Below are positions 39,684 through 47,919 of a DNA stretch of 64,000 bases, piece after piece; within the stretch, counting starts at the first letter, position 1, and each line of letters opens with the position of its first letter. A program made the position numbers and the translations under genes. Source of the DNA: Weissella cibaria KACC 11862 (GTDB taxonomy: Bacteria > Bacillota > Bacilli > Lactobacillales > Lactobacillaceae); the NCBI RefSeq assembly GCF_000193635.1, contig NZ_AEKT01000033.1:1-64000 (forward strand), in the 5' to 3' direction. The notes under the pieces are model-generated. The model was not told the DNA's origin, ran no database searches, and saw only the letters and a program-made list of their open reading frames with translations.

Positions 39684-41255
39684 ATGGCATCATTACAAGA
39701 GGAATTGCAAACGCGCCGCACGTTTGCCATCATTTCCCACCCTGACGCCGGTAAAACGACCATCACGGAGCAATTGTTGAAGCTCGGTGGTGTTGTGCGT
39801 GAAGCTGGAACTGTTAAGGGCCGTAAGGGAAATTTCGCAAAATCTGACTGGATGGAAATTGAGCAAAAGCGTGGTATCTCAGTTACCTCATCAGTTTTGC
39901 AGTTTGATTTTGACGGTAAGCGTATCAACATTTTGGATACGCCAGGACACGAAGACTTTTCTGAAGACACGTACCGCACGTTGATGGCGGTTGACTCAGT
40001 TATCATGGTGGTTGACTCAGCCAAGGGTATCGAGCCACAAACGAAGAAGTTGTTCGAAATCGTTAGTGAACGACACATCCCAATTTTCACATTCTTCAAC
40101 AAGTTAGACCGTGATGGTCGTGATGCGTTGGACCTGGTGGATGAATTGGAATCAACGTTGGGAATCAACGCTTACCCAATGAACTGGCCAATTGGATCAG
40201 GTCAAATTTTGGCGGGCTTGTTTGACTTGTACCACAACAATGTCGAGGTCTTCCGTCCAGAGTCTGAAGCAGAGCGTTTCTTGCCCTTGAACGCTGCAGG
40301 CACGGACTTAGCTGAACCAAACAAGTTGCAAGAGAATTCATTGTGGGCGGAAACACGCGATGAAATCGAAATGTTGAAGGATGCCGGTAACCAGTTCGAT
40401 GAGCAAGCCGTCATGAACGGAGAATTGACACCAGTCTTCTTCGGTTCAGCCTTGCAAGGCTTTGGTATTGAGACATTCTTGCAAACGTACATGCAATTTG
40501 CGCCAGCGCCTTCTGCTAAGAAGACGGTGAGTGGGGATGAAGTTGAACCAGCGACAGCCCAATTCTCTGGCTTTGTCTTTAAGATTCAAGCCAACATGAA
40601 CCCAAATCACCGTGACCGTATCGCCTTTGTGCGTATCGTATCCGGTGAATTTGAACGTGGTATGGATGTCACTTTGGCCCGGACCAACAAGAAGTTGCGA
40701 TTGTCAAACGTGACCCAATTCATGGCAGACACGCGTGAAAATGTTGAGAACGCCTATCCAGGTGATATTATCGGTGTTTATGATACGGGTAATTTCCAAA
40801 TTGGTGACACGATTTACGCCGGTAAGAAGGCAGTTGAATTTGAAGAGTTACCAACATTTACACCAGAATTGTTCATGCGGGTACATGCGAAGAATGTCTT
40901 GAAGCAAAAGTCATTCCACAAGGGTGTGACCCAATTGGTGCAAGAAGGAACGATTCAAATGTACACGGCCTGGGACTCAGGCGATTACATTTTGGGTGCC
41001 GTGGGTGCGTTGCAGTTTGAAGTATTCCAATTCCGTATGGAAAATGAATACAACACGGAAGTCTCTTTGGAGCCAATGGGTTCAAAGATTGCCCGTTGGA
41101 TTCACCCAGAACAATTGGATCCACGCATGGCCTCATCACGTAACTTGTTGGTACGTGATCGGGCTGAGCAACCAGTCTTCTTGTTTGAAAACCAATTCGC
41201 AGAACGCTGGTTTAAAGATAAGTATCCAGATGTTGATTTGGAGGAAAAGCTATGA
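39684..41255 (+). CDS. prfC: Peptide chain release factor 3 (RF3)
   Basis: 523 residues from the ATG at 39684, the normal RF3 length. The frame is open to 39627, but AAGGG precedes 39684 and [15 protein letters not shown] is the family start. A GTPase that recycles RF1/RF2 after termination. G1 SHPDAGKTT (about 16-24), G3 DTPGHEDF (about 84), G4 NKLD (about 139), followed by EF-G-like domains II and III. It overlaps a small membrane gene by ATGA. Confidence 0.96.
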   Translation: MASLQEELQTRRTFAIISHPDAGKTTITEQLLKLGGVVREAGTVKGRKGNFAKSDWMEIEQKRGISVTSSVLQFDFDGKRINILDTPGHEDFSEDTYRTLMAVDSVIMVVDSAKGIEPQTKKLFEIVSERHIPIFTFFNKLDRDGRDALDLVDELESTLGINAYPMNWPIGSGQILAGLFDLYHNNVEVFRPESEAERFLPLNAAGTDLAEPNKLQENSLWAETRDEIEMLKDAGNQFDEQAVMNGELTPVFFGSALQGFGIETFLQTYMQFAPAPSAKKTVSGDEVEPATAQFSGFVFKIQANMNPNHRDRIAFVRIVSGEFERGMDVTLARTNKKLRLSNVTQFMADTRENVENAYPGDIIGVYDTGNFQIGDTIYAGKKAVEFEELPTFTPELFMRVHAKNVLKQKSFHKGVTQLVQEGTIQMYTAWDSGDYILGAVGALQFEVFQFRMENEYNTEVSLEPMGSKIARWIHPEQLDPRMASSRNLLVRDRAEQPVFLFENQFAERWFKDKYPDVDLEEKL

Positions 41256-41461
41256 TTCTTTTGATGCCAATGGCACCAAATACATGGCTGATGGGGTTGG
41301 AAATTTTTGCCTTGATTATGGTGGCGCCAACAGTTTTGTACTTCGTTGGGCACCGCATCTTGCGGGCATTTCCAGTACTGTTTAATGCGCTTCACTGGGT
41401 ATTCGGTGCATATATGACATACGTCTTCGTTGCGGGGATTTCAACGTTGATGTTCAGTTAA
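41252..41461 (+). CDS. Small two-helix membrane protein overlapping prfC
   Basis: 69 residues with two hydrophobic helices (about 10-30 and 45-66). The ATG overlaps the prfC stop as ATGA, with GGAGGAAAAGC directly upstream, and a strong terminator follows. Coupled translation, a good ribosome site and the tight fit between gene and terminator support a real gene. Function unknown. Confidence 0.75.
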   Translation: MILLMPMAPNTWLMGLEIFALIMVAPTVLYFVGHRILRAFPVLFNALHWVFGAYMTYVFVAGISTLMFS

Positions 41462-41463
41462 AG

Positions 41464-41493
41464 AAAAAACGGTCAGTGATGACCGTTTTTTTG
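41464..41493 (+). terminator. Terminator of prfC and the small membrane gene
   Basis: Perfect AAAAAACGGTCA-GTGA-TGACCGTTTTTT stem-loop with T-run. Confidence 0.9.
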
Positions 41494-41561
41494 CGTTTTA
41501 GTGTACCGAAAACGGGATATAGAACATGTGTAAAATGCATGTGTTTTGTAAGGTTCGGGGG

Positions 41562-41567
41562 TATAAT
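41562..41567 (+). promoter_or_regulatory. -10 of an intergenic small RNA
   Basis: Consensus TATAAT, 70 bp after the previous terminator. The -35 region (TGTGTT) is weak. Confidence 0.45.
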
Positions 41568-41573
41568 AATTTT

Positions 41574-41766
41574 TGTTCTTAAAGCCCGTGGCTTTTACCC
41601 AATTTCCCACGGCTACTAGTGTCAAAACTAGTTGAACCCCTATATGAAGTCGTTTGGTGTTTTTCCCAAATTTCACACCAAGCCTGAGTCGTATCAGGTA
41701 GGCTTCAAAATGATTCTTCTTTAGATAGAAGATTGAGTGAGACGGAATTTCCGTCTCTTTTTTTGT
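41574..41766 (+). ncRNA. Candidate stand-alone structured small RNA
   Basis: About 190 nt between a TATAAT (41562) and a strong terminator (41739-41766), with no ORF of its own. It folds locally into hairpins: one closed by CCGTGG/CCACGG with loop core CTTTTACCCAATTT, then ACTAGT-GTCAAA-ACTAGT, then one closed by TTGGTGT/ACACCAA with loop core TTTTCCCAAATTTC, then a GCCT/AGGC hairpin and TCTTCT-TTAGAT-AGAAGA. The first and third have near-identical loops. I do not recognise the family. Confidence 0.55.
41739..41766 (+). terminator. Terminator of the small RNA
   Basis: GAGACGGA-ATT-TCCGTCTC hairpin followed by a long T-run. Confidence 0.9.
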
Positions 41767-41801
41767 GCCGTCATTATGGTAAACTTAGGGGTGAAACTAC
41801 T

Positions 41802-42269
41802 ATGAAAATGAAAGTTGAGGACCCGCCTATGTCAGATATGGATCCACATATGCAAGCAGCCGTTTACGGCACACCACAAATTAACCCGGATGAGCGTAAC
41901 CACTATTTGGGCACGTTCAGAGAACGAGTTTATGCGGCGCAAACACGTGACACATTTGGTCAGGCGGCCTACATGCCAACTTGGGAGGCCCAATTTAAGG
42001 CGCATCCCGATGGCACGTTGTTCTTAAATGGCCATTTAGAATTAGATGATTTGTCCCCATACATGCAGTTAGCCTCGAAGTATAGTATTGGGTTTACGCT
42101 GAAGTCAGACGACGTGTTTGATCGTTCAGATATCGTTGCAGTCTTCGCAGCAAAAGAGGCTGTCAATATCGATCAAATTGATATTGTTAAATTAACCAAG
42201 GCGCCAACGGTGGAAGGAGAGAGCCAACCGGCGGCAAAAAAGCCTTGGTATAAGCGATTATTTGGTTAA
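41802..42269 (+). CDS. YueI-like DUF1694 family protein
   Basis: 155 residues from ATG 41802, which has AGGGGTG 7 bp upstream; ATG 41829 with GAGGA upstream is an alternative. The motif QAAVYGTPQINPDERNHYLG and FRERVY are typical of the YueI/DUF1694 family of cytoplasmic proteins with a ribosomal-L7Ae-like fold. Function is not established. The tail KKPWYKRLFG is basic. A frame extension back to 41733 runs through the terminator and is not used. Confidence 0.75.
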   Translation: MKMKVEDPPMSDMDPHMQAAVYGTPQINPDERNHYLGTFRERVYAAQTRDTFGQAAYMPTWEAQFKAHPDGTLFLNGHLELDDLSPYMQLASKYSIGFTLKSDDVFDRSDIVAVFAAKEAVNIDQIDIVKLTKAPTVEGESQPAAKKPWYKRLFG

Positions 42270-42294
42270 GTAGTCGCTTAAAGGGAGAGAGAAA

Positions 42295-44121
42295 ATGAGA
42301 CCATATGGTGAAGTGCTGAATGATATTCGAGCTGATAAAAACGTGAGTATCAGTGCGATTGAACAGTTTGGCATTAGTAAGTCGCGCTGGTATCGCTTTG
42401 TTGCCGGTGAGGCAGAGTTATCGTTAAAAGAATTAATTGATGTGTTGACCTTGTTAACCATGACCTTTTCAGAATTGGCAATGGCAGTTAAAGTGCCGTT
42501 ATTTCGGCCGTTTAGTACGGTCTCGATGTTTGCGATGTCGCTGGACCAGTTGAAGACCGATGTGATTGAGACGGAAAAGACTGTGGCAGAGGCAGGACCT
42601 GACGATTATGGCTCTCAGGTCGCCCAAATGGTTTTGTACATTCGTGAAAACGGTGAGTATAATGCAACGTTATTTGAGTCGTTAAAAGAGTTATTGATGG
42701 TTACTGATAGTTACACCATCTTCGAGCTGAACGTCGCCGGTTTATTGGCGTATGGCTTGACGCCCGAAGAGTTTATGATTGTGTACCAACGCTTTGCCCG
42801 TTCCATCACGATGTTTAATACGTTCTTGCCAATTGACGTCTGGGGAATTGCCATGCAGATGCACGTGCAAGCCATTAAGAAGTTTTTGATTGATCCAAAG
42901 AATCGTAATCGTGAAAATACACGGTTTATTTTAGAAGCGATTATTAATCAACCAGCCACGGATGATACGGTTGAATTGAAAATTTTACGTCGGTTAGCAA
43001 TGTTTGTACGCGATGATGAGATGTTGGAAAATCCAGCGTTGGACGACTTGGTTAAAGCGTTTTTAGACGCAGCTGAACGCGAACAGACCAGTGTAATTGG
43101 TATTGCACCAAGTGATTTAAACTTGCCATTAATCTGGCAAACCTATCGCGCTGAACGTGAGAGTTTCTGGCAACCGGCTGAAACGACAAATCATTTTCCG
43201 ATTTATGCAGCCGGAACCGAAGTGCCATACTTTGAACACTTTGGAAAGCTGTTTCAATGGGTAGTGCAAGGCAAACATATTACGACGGCCACGATTGATC
43301 GCGCTGGCGTGTCGACGTATAAGTTGTACCGTGCCTACAAGGATCCGGACTTATTGCGGTCTGATGATATGACGGTTTTGATGCGGGTCTTGCGCTTATT
43401 GCCGGCTGATTTAGATGCAGTGGTTTACAGTCAATACATTGATACCACGCATACAACTTGGGTGCAGTATGTGCCAGAATTGACCGATCCCGCCATGTAC
43501 CATGTGATGGCCGAGGTTGCCTTGAAGAATTATGAACGACTAGGTAGTCGGCGTGATTTAGAAGTTTCCTTTGAATATCGCGCGCTAGACGGTATGGCCC
43601 GTTATCCTGGCTGGTTATCAAGTCCGGTGGCCAATCAGCTAGGTCGCGAGATTATGGATGAGTTGATGAGCATTGATGTGTGGCATGATCATGAGGTGCG
43701 TTTGGTGAAGTTTGGTTTGTTGGCCATCGATTCACTGGATATGATTGATGTTTGGACCAAACAGATGCGACGGGTCTATGCAAAATCCTATGAACCTTAT
43801 CGTTTGATTGAAAACATTTTAGAGGCGCTTGACTTGGCAACATTTAGAGCAGCCTTGCTAGGCAATCGTGAGTTGGTTGCTTATTACACACTTCTGGCAC
43901 GTGACTTAGGCCGGGAGCAAGTTCGTGATGGCAGTTTGTGGTTGCAGTGGCGCTGGGCAATGTTAGATTACTATGAATGGTTCTTTGATGATCCGACAGC
44001 ATTGGTCTCAATGTTGAGTAATTTTGTCGTCGACTATCAAACGCTAACAGGCAATTTTGCGATGATGATGCGTTATCGCTCAATTTTACAAGCACTTGGT
44101 AAGCAGCCAAAAATAAAGTAA
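42295..44121 (+). CDS. Tandemly duplicated Rgg-like transcription regulator
   Basis: 608 residues, about twice a standard Rgg/MutR-type regulator. Residues 1-65 form an XRE-type helix-turn-helix (ISAIEQFGISKSRWYRFVAGE), followed by a helical TPR-like region. At ~310 a second, diverged helix-turn-helix appears (TTATIDRAGVSTYKLYRAYKD) with matching flanks (F/YGxxxxxxxxxK before, VLxxLxxxxxxLxxVV after), followed by another helical region. It looks like a fused duplication that could bind DNA as one chain. Rgg proteins usually sense short peptides; no peptide gene was found next to it. RBS AAGGGAGAG. It lies 17 bp before rarA and may be co-transcribed. Confidence 0.65.
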   Translation: MRPYGEVLNDIRADKNVSISAIEQFGISKSRWYRFVAGEAELSLKELIDVLTLLTMTFSELAMAVKVPLFRPFSTVSMFAMSLDQLKTDVIETEKTVAEAGPDDYGSQVAQMVLYIRENGEYNATLFESLKELLMVTDSYTIFELNVAGLLAYGLTPEEFMIVYQRFARSITMFNTFLPIDVWGIAMQMHVQAIKKFLIDPKNRNRENTRFILEAIINQPATDDTVELKILRRLAMFVRDDEMLENPALDDLVKAFLDAAEREQTSVIGIAPSDLNLPLIWQTYRAERESFWQPAETTNHFPIYAAGTEVPYFEHFGKLFQWVVQGKHITTATIDRAGVSTYKLYRAYKDPDLLRSDDMTVLMRVLRLLPADLDAVVYSQYIDTTHTTWVQYVPELTDPAMYHVMAEVALKNYERLGSRRDLEVSFEYRALDGMARYPGWLSSPVANQLGREIMDELMSIDVWHDHEVRLVKFGLLAIDSLDMIDVWTKQMRRVYAKSYEPYRLIENILEALDLATFRAALLGNRELVAYYTLLARDLGREQVRDGSLWLQWRWAMLDYYEWFFDDPTALVSMLSNFVVDYQTLTGNFAMMMRYRSILQALGKQPKIK

Positions 44122-44138
44122 GAAAGAAGGCGGTTGAC

Positions 44139-45425
44139 ATGCAACAACCCTTAGCATTTAGAATGCGCCCTCGGACGATTGAGGAAGTTGTTGGTCAGCA
44201 GCACTTAGTCGGTGAAGGAAAAATTATTCATCGCATGGTCACGGCAAAAATGTTGTCGTCGATGATTTTGTATGGACCGCCGGGTACCGGTAAGACAAGT
44301 ATTGCGAGTGCCATTGCCGGTTCTACGAAATATGCGTTCCGTATTTTAAACGCCGCGACAGATAGTAAAAAAGATTTACAAATTGTGGCCGAAGAAGCCA
44401 AAATGTCAGGTACGGTTGTTTTGTTGCTTGATGAGATTCATCGGTTAGACAAAACCAAACAAGATTTTTTGTTGCCTCATTTGGAGAGTGGTCGTATCGT
44501 TTTGATTGGGGCCACGACGGAAAATCCGTACCTTTCAATTTTGCCAGCCATTCGATCACGGTCACAAATTTTTGAAGTGCAACCTCTGTCAGAGGATGAC
44601 ATGAAGATTGCCATTCAACGTGCGTTAACCGATAAGGACCGCGGGCTGGGTAATTTCGATGCGGTACTTGAAGAAGATGCGGAACGACAATTGGTTTATG
44701 CGACGAATGGTGATTTACGGTCGGCATTGAATGGGCTCGAACTAGCGGTGAAGTCAACCTTGCCAAGTGAAGATGGTCAGATTCATATTACTTTGCCTAT
44801 TATTGAGGAAACCGTGCAACGCAAGGCGTTAACGGCGGACAAGGATGGGGATGGCCACTATGATGTCATCTCGGCGCTCCAAAAGTCGATTCGTGGTAGC
44901 GATACCGATGCAGCGTTGCATTATTTGGCACGTTTAATTGAAGCAGGTGATTTGCCAATTATTTCACGGCGCCTGCGGGTAATCGCGTATGAAGATATTG
45001 GCTTGGCAAATCCAGCAGTAGCAGCGCGGGCGATTACGGCAATTGATACCGCTGAGAAGTTGGGCTTTCCGGAAGCACGAATACCGCTCGCGAATGCAGT
45101 GATTGAATTGGCCTTATCGCCAAAGTCGAATTCGGCGTATACAGCAGTTGATGCAGCATTGGCGGATGTGCGCAAGGGTGGTACGGGCGATGTGCCAGAT
45201 CACTTAAAAGATGCACATTATAAAGGCGCTGAAAAGTTGGGTCACGGGGTGGATTACGTTTATCCACACGGGTATCCTGGCGATTGGGTACCGCAACAAT
45301 ACTTACCTGATAAATTAGTTGGCAAACACTACTTTGATCCAGCGGGCAACTCAAAGGTCGAAGTGGCGTATAAAGATCAATATCAAAAATTGTCTGACGC
45401 CCAACGTAAGGGATTAAAAAAGTAG
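44139..45425 (+). CDS. rarA: Replication-associated AAA ATPase RarA
   Basis: 428 residues, full length. Acts at stalled replication forks. N terminus PLAFRMRPRTIEEVVGQQHL, Walker A GPPGTGKTS (about 46-54), Walker B LLLDEIHR (about 95), sensor 1 GATTENPYLS, and the C-terminal MgsA tetramerisation region with YEDIGLANP and YVYPHGYPGDWVPQQYLP. RBS GAAAGAAGG. In many Firmicutes it lies near 6S-type RNA genes, as it does here. Confidence 0.96.
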   Translation: MQQPLAFRMRPRTIEEVVGQQHLVGEGKIIHRMVTAKMLSSMILYGPPGTGKTSIASAIAGSTKYAFRILNAATDSKKDLQIVAEEAKMSGTVVLLLDEIHRLDKTKQDFLLPHLESGRIVLIGATTENPYLSILPAIRSRSQIFEVQPLSEDDMKIAIQRALTDKDRGLGNFDAVLEEDAERQLVYATNGDLRSALNGLELAVKSTLPSEDGQIHITLPIIEETVQRKALTADKDGDGHYDVISALQKSIRGSDTDAALHYLARLIEAGDLPIISRRLRVIAYEDIGLANPAVAARAITAIDTAEKLGFPEARIPLANAVIELALSPKSNSAYTAVDAALADVRKGGTGDVPDHLKDAHYKGAEKLGHGVDYVYPHGYPGDWVPQQYLPDKLVGKHYFDPAGNSKVEVAYKDQYQKLSDAQRKGLKK

Positions 45426-45458
45426 CCTGTCAAGACTGTTTATTTTATGTGGCAGGCG

Positions 45459-45464
45459 TATAAT
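45459..45464 (+). promoter_or_regulatory. -10 of the lacto-usp RNA
   Basis: Consensus TATAAT with a weak TGTTTA at 16 bp spacing. Predicted start near 45470. Confidence 0.6.
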
Positions 45465-45469
45465 ATGGT

Positions 45470-45700
45470 TATGCGAATTCCTTGGACGTACGCGTGATTC
45501 CTACTATATGTAGTTGCTTTACAACCATATTGCTCGGGGATGTCGGGAAGCCGGCGAGGCAAGCTGTTTCACTCAGTAGCCGCGAACGCTGACTTATTCA
45601 CCCACTTACCTATAATCTGGAGCCAACTCATTGTGAATCATTAACGGCGCCAATCAAGTGTTCGTGCACTACTACGGTTTGCCCTGGTAGTGCTTTTTAT
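45470..45700 (+). ncRNA. Candidate lacto-usp RNA (possible 6S RNA analogue)
   Basis: A 230-nt non-coding stretch bounded by TATAAT and a terminator, lying upstream of a small membrane gene and a universal stress protein gene. The lacto-usp motif described by Weinberg and colleagues occurs in lactic acid bacteria precisely in front of a hypothetical gene plus usp, and was suggested to be those species' 6S RNA. Visible structure: CTTGG near the 5' end opposite CCAATCAAG near the 3' end, TGATTC/GAATCA inside it, a GTTG-CTTTA-CAAC hairpin and a GC-rich hairpin CTCG...CGAG. The assignment rests on position and architecture, not on a covariance match. Confidence 0.65.
45666..45700 (+). terminator. 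Terminator of the lacto-usp RNA
   Basis: GCACTAC...GTAGTGC with TTTTT, 30 bp before the next start codon. Partial read-through may feed the downstream genes. Confidence 0.8.
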
Positions 45701-45729
45701 TTGAAACGAAAAAGAGAGAAATTTTTACC

Positions 45730-46008
45730 ATGATGATTATGATCACCTTTGTTGTCTTTGCCTTGCTAGTTGGGGCGATGGGGATTTACTTATTGCGACA
45801 CAGAACTGGCTTCATGGGCATCGCTGCCGCCCAAGCCAAAATGCCAGCGACGATTTTCGGCTGGTTTTTCACGGTTGATGCGGCTTTGCTACTCATTAGT
45901 GTGGTTATTTATCGGGACGCACCACTACCAGCCGGCATTTTTGTTATACTCGCGACAATTATGACAACGGCGTTAGCGCTAACTGTCGTGCGCCGTTTGT
46001 TTAAGTAA
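45730..46008 (+). CDS. Small membrane protein of the usp locus
   Basis: 92 residues, with three hydrophobic helices (about 1-20, 38-58, 62-85). It is the unassigned gene that accompanies usp in the lacto-usp arrangement. RBS AAAGAGAG about 10 bp before the ATG. Function unknown. Confidence 0.75.
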   Translation: MMIMITFVVFALLVGAMGIYLLRHRTGFMGIAAAQAKMPATIFGWFFTVDAALLLISVVIYRDAPLPAGIFVILATIMTTALALTVVRRLFK

Positions 46009-46064
46009 TTTACCCAATAATGAAATCTTCATACCTCTCGCATGGTTTGTTTGACGTTTATTAA

Positions 46065-46091
46065 TGAAATCGTTTTCAAATAGCGTATAAT
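46065..46091 (+). promoter_or_regulatory. CcpA cre site and -10 of uspA
   Basis: TGAAATCGTTTTCA (46065-46078) fits the cre consensus TGNAANCGNTNNCA at every fixed position. TATAAT follows at 46086-46091, so the operator overlaps the -35 region, a placement expected to repress when CcpA binds. Confidence 0.7.
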
Positions 46092-46130
46092 AAACATATA
46101 GGGAAAGAGCCTATTAGAGGAGGACTTATC

Positions 46131-46586
46131 ATGGCAGATGTAAACGTAAACTACAAGAACATTTTGGTACCAGTCGATGGCTCAAAGGAAGCGGAAGCCG
46201 CTTTGGGCAAGGCAATTCAAGTGGCAATCCGTAATGGGGAGGATGCCAACTTGCACATTTTGCACGTTATCGATACACGTGCTTTCCAAAATGTGACTGA
46301 CTTTAAGACGACAATGGTTGAGCAAGTTGCTGAAACGGCAAAGAAGACGTTGGATGCATACTTGCAACAAGCTAAGGATGCCGGTGTTCAAAACGTGGAC
46401 TACACAATTGAGTACGGCTCACCTAAGGACATCATTGCTCATCAAGCACCTGAAAAGTTGAACGCTGATTTGATTATGATCGGGGCAACTGGTTTGAACG
46501 CAATTGAGCGTTTGTTGATTGGGTCAGTAACTGAGTATGTGACGCGTACGGCAAATGTCGACACATTGATTGTTCGCGCAAAGTAA
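46131..46586 (+). CDS. uspA: Universal stress protein UspA family
   Basis: 151 residues, single Usp domain. Begins ILVPVDGSKEAEAALGKAI and ends with the nucleotide-binding signature GATGLNAIERLLIGSVTEYV, the G2xG9G(S) motif of ATP-binding Usps. Soluble, stress-related. Strong AGAGGAGGA ribosome site, AAG-biased codons, own promoter with a cre site, and a terminator behind it. Confidence 0.95.
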   Translation: MADVNVNYKNILVPVDGSKEAEAALGKAIQVAIRNGEDANLHILHVIDTRAFQNVTDFKTTMVEQVAETAKKTLDAYLQQAKDAGVQNVDYTIEYGSPKDIIAHQAPEKLNADLIMIGATGLNAIERLLIGSVTEYVTRTANVDTLIVRAK

Positions 46587-46599
46587 TCACAAGTTAGTT

Positions 46600-46629
46600 A
46601 AGGCTGTCGAGGAATCGATGGCCTTTTTT
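46600..46629 (+). terminator. Terminator of uspA
   Basis: AAGGC(T)GTCGA-GGAA-TCGA(T)GGCCTT with T-run. Confidence 0.85.
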
Positions 46630-46751
46630 GATGCGTTTTTCTGATAAATTTGGCACGTGGCACGACAAAAAGTCACTATCTGGGAATTACCGTTGTAATG
46701 GTGATTTTTTTAGTATGATAGGATGATGGTATTTGAGAAAGGAGCGACGGG

Positions 46752-47033
46752 ATGCGACGGATTGATATTGTTAATTCATTGTTATTAATGAGTTTACTGG
46801 CCATTGCAATTTTGAGCCTTTTGCAGAGTGTTTCATTGCAACACAGTATTGTAGTGGATGGCTTATTAGTCGCACTGATTTCCGTTGCGGTCGCCCTTGA
46901 TGCCGTTGATTGGATGGCTGAGTATGTACACTGCCGGTCGATTCGTTTGGCCACACGACGCCATTATCTGATTGTGGTGCTTATCGTGCTTTGGCTGTTT
47001 GAAGCGATTTCATTTAGCTATCATTGTCTTTAA
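46752..47033 (+). CDS. Small three-helix membrane protein
   Basis: 93 residues with three hydrophobic helices (about 7-25, 33-50, 72-92) and a basic loop RSIRLATRRH between the last two. GAAAGGAGCG ribosome site 9 bp before the ATG and a terminator after it support a real gene. Family not recognised. Confidence 0.7.
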   Translation: MRRIDIVNSLLLMSLLAIAILSLLQSVSLQHSIVVDGLLVALISVAVALDAVDWMAEYVHCRSIRLATRRHYLIVVLIVLWLFEAISFSYHCL

Positions 47034-47040
47034 AATTTAT

Positions 47041-47078
47041 GCCCTGACATGCCATTATGGTGTGCCAGGGCTTTTTTT
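47041..47078 (+). terminator. Rho-independent terminator
   Basis: GCCCTG...CAGGGC stem with an interrupted middle and TTTTTTT. It separates the small membrane gene from the WxL island. Confidence 0.8.
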
Positions 47079-47086
47079 CGGACGTG

Positions 47087-47140
47087 TTCACAATTTCTTC
47101 ACAATTTGCGCGAAAATAATTACTTACTTTAACTTATTAT
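47087..47140 (+). promoter_or_regulatory. Direct-repeat operator and promoter of the WxL island
   Basis: TTCACAATTT occurs twice, at 47087 and 47098, 11 bp apart. A candidate -10 TATTAT lies at 47135-47140. The same double motif occurs inverted at 53041-53057, ahead of another WxL gene. TGTGAA-N5-TGTGAA (reverse strand) has the form of an OmpR-family response-regulator box. Confidence 0.55.
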
Positions 47141-47208
47141 TTTTAACAAGGGTCAAACCTAAGAAGAAAGAGTGAAGTGGATTTGAGAGGTCCACGAAGA
47201 GGGACGGA

Positions 47209-47829
47209 ATGATGAAAGTAATGACATTGACGGCAGCCCTATTGGTAGCAGGGTCTGTATTGGCAACGGCTGGTGTTGCATCAGCGGATACATCAACTGG
47301 TAAGGCCAGTGTTGAAGTGTCTGGACAAGGCGGTGTTTTGCAAATCGATAAGGCACCTGGTGCGGATGAAAAGGATGCAGCTGGTAACACGAAAGCTAAC
47401 GGTACTTCAATTAACTTTGGAACGGTAACGTTGACGCAATTGGCAGAAAAGGCACAACCAATGCCAGCAACGCTTGCGGCTAAGACGTTCCAAGTGACGG
47501 ACACGCAAGATTCTGCTAAGTGGCAATTGACAGGTGCGGTGACTGATTTTACGGTAGCAGGAACGAACAAGAAGTTTGACGGTACGTTAACAATCAACAG
47601 CGTGCCATTGTCAACGGATACTTCAGCAACACAAGGAGCCAAGTTGTTTGACGCAGAGTCTGATGGTACGTGGGATCCTTCACACACAACTTGGAACAAC
47701 AAGGATACGGGTGCATCAATCCTTGTGCCACAAAACGCCAAGGTCGGTCAATATGAAGCAACGATTACGTACAACTTGACGTCAGGTGTACCAGCGGACG
47801 CAGCTTCAGCGACGCCAGCGGGCAAGTAA
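47209..47829 (+). CDS. Secreted WxL-domain protein (pair 1)
   Basis: 206 residues, signal peptide to about ASA26 (ATG 47212 equally possible). Mature part is one WxL domain: SINFGTVTL, then DSAKWQL as first W-x-L, then YEATITYNLTSGVP, where the second W-x-L is replaced by Y-x-L. WxL domains bind peptidoglycan and DUF916 partners non-covalently. GAGGGACGG ribosome site. AAG/GCA-biased codons. First gene of the island; a hairpin terminator separates it from its DUF916 partner. Confidence 0.85.
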   Translation: MMKVMTLTAALLVAGSVLATAGVASADTSTGKASVEVSGQGGVLQIDKAPGADEKDAAGNTKANGTSINFGTVTLTQLAEKAQPMPATLAAKTFQVTDTQDSAKWQLTGAVTDFTVAGTNKKFDGTLTINSVPLSTDTSATQGAKLFDAESDGTWDPSHTTWNNKDTGASILVPQNAKVGQYEATITYNLTSGVPADAASATPAGK

Positions 47830-47857
47830 TCTATCACACGCAACATACTCGCAAACG

Positions 47858-47881
47858 GTCTGGTTTTCGCCAGACTTTTTG
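47858..47881 (+). terminator. Intra-operon terminator between WxL and DUF916 genes
   Basis: GTCTGG-TTTTCG-CCAGAC followed by five T. It probably lowers partner expression relative to the WxL protein, by partial read-through. Confidence 0.7.
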
Positions 47882-47919
47882 TGTTTAAAAAAGTAGTAAA
47901 TAAGAGAAGAGATTGAGTA

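Noticed and set aside
39572-40168. 198-codon minus-strand frame
   Set aside because: Antisense to prfC, whose GTPase motifs are unambiguous.
46051-46056. TTGACG as -35 of uspA
   Set aside because: It is about 29 bp from the TATAAT, too far for a sigma-70 spacer; the cre site occupies the expected -35 position.
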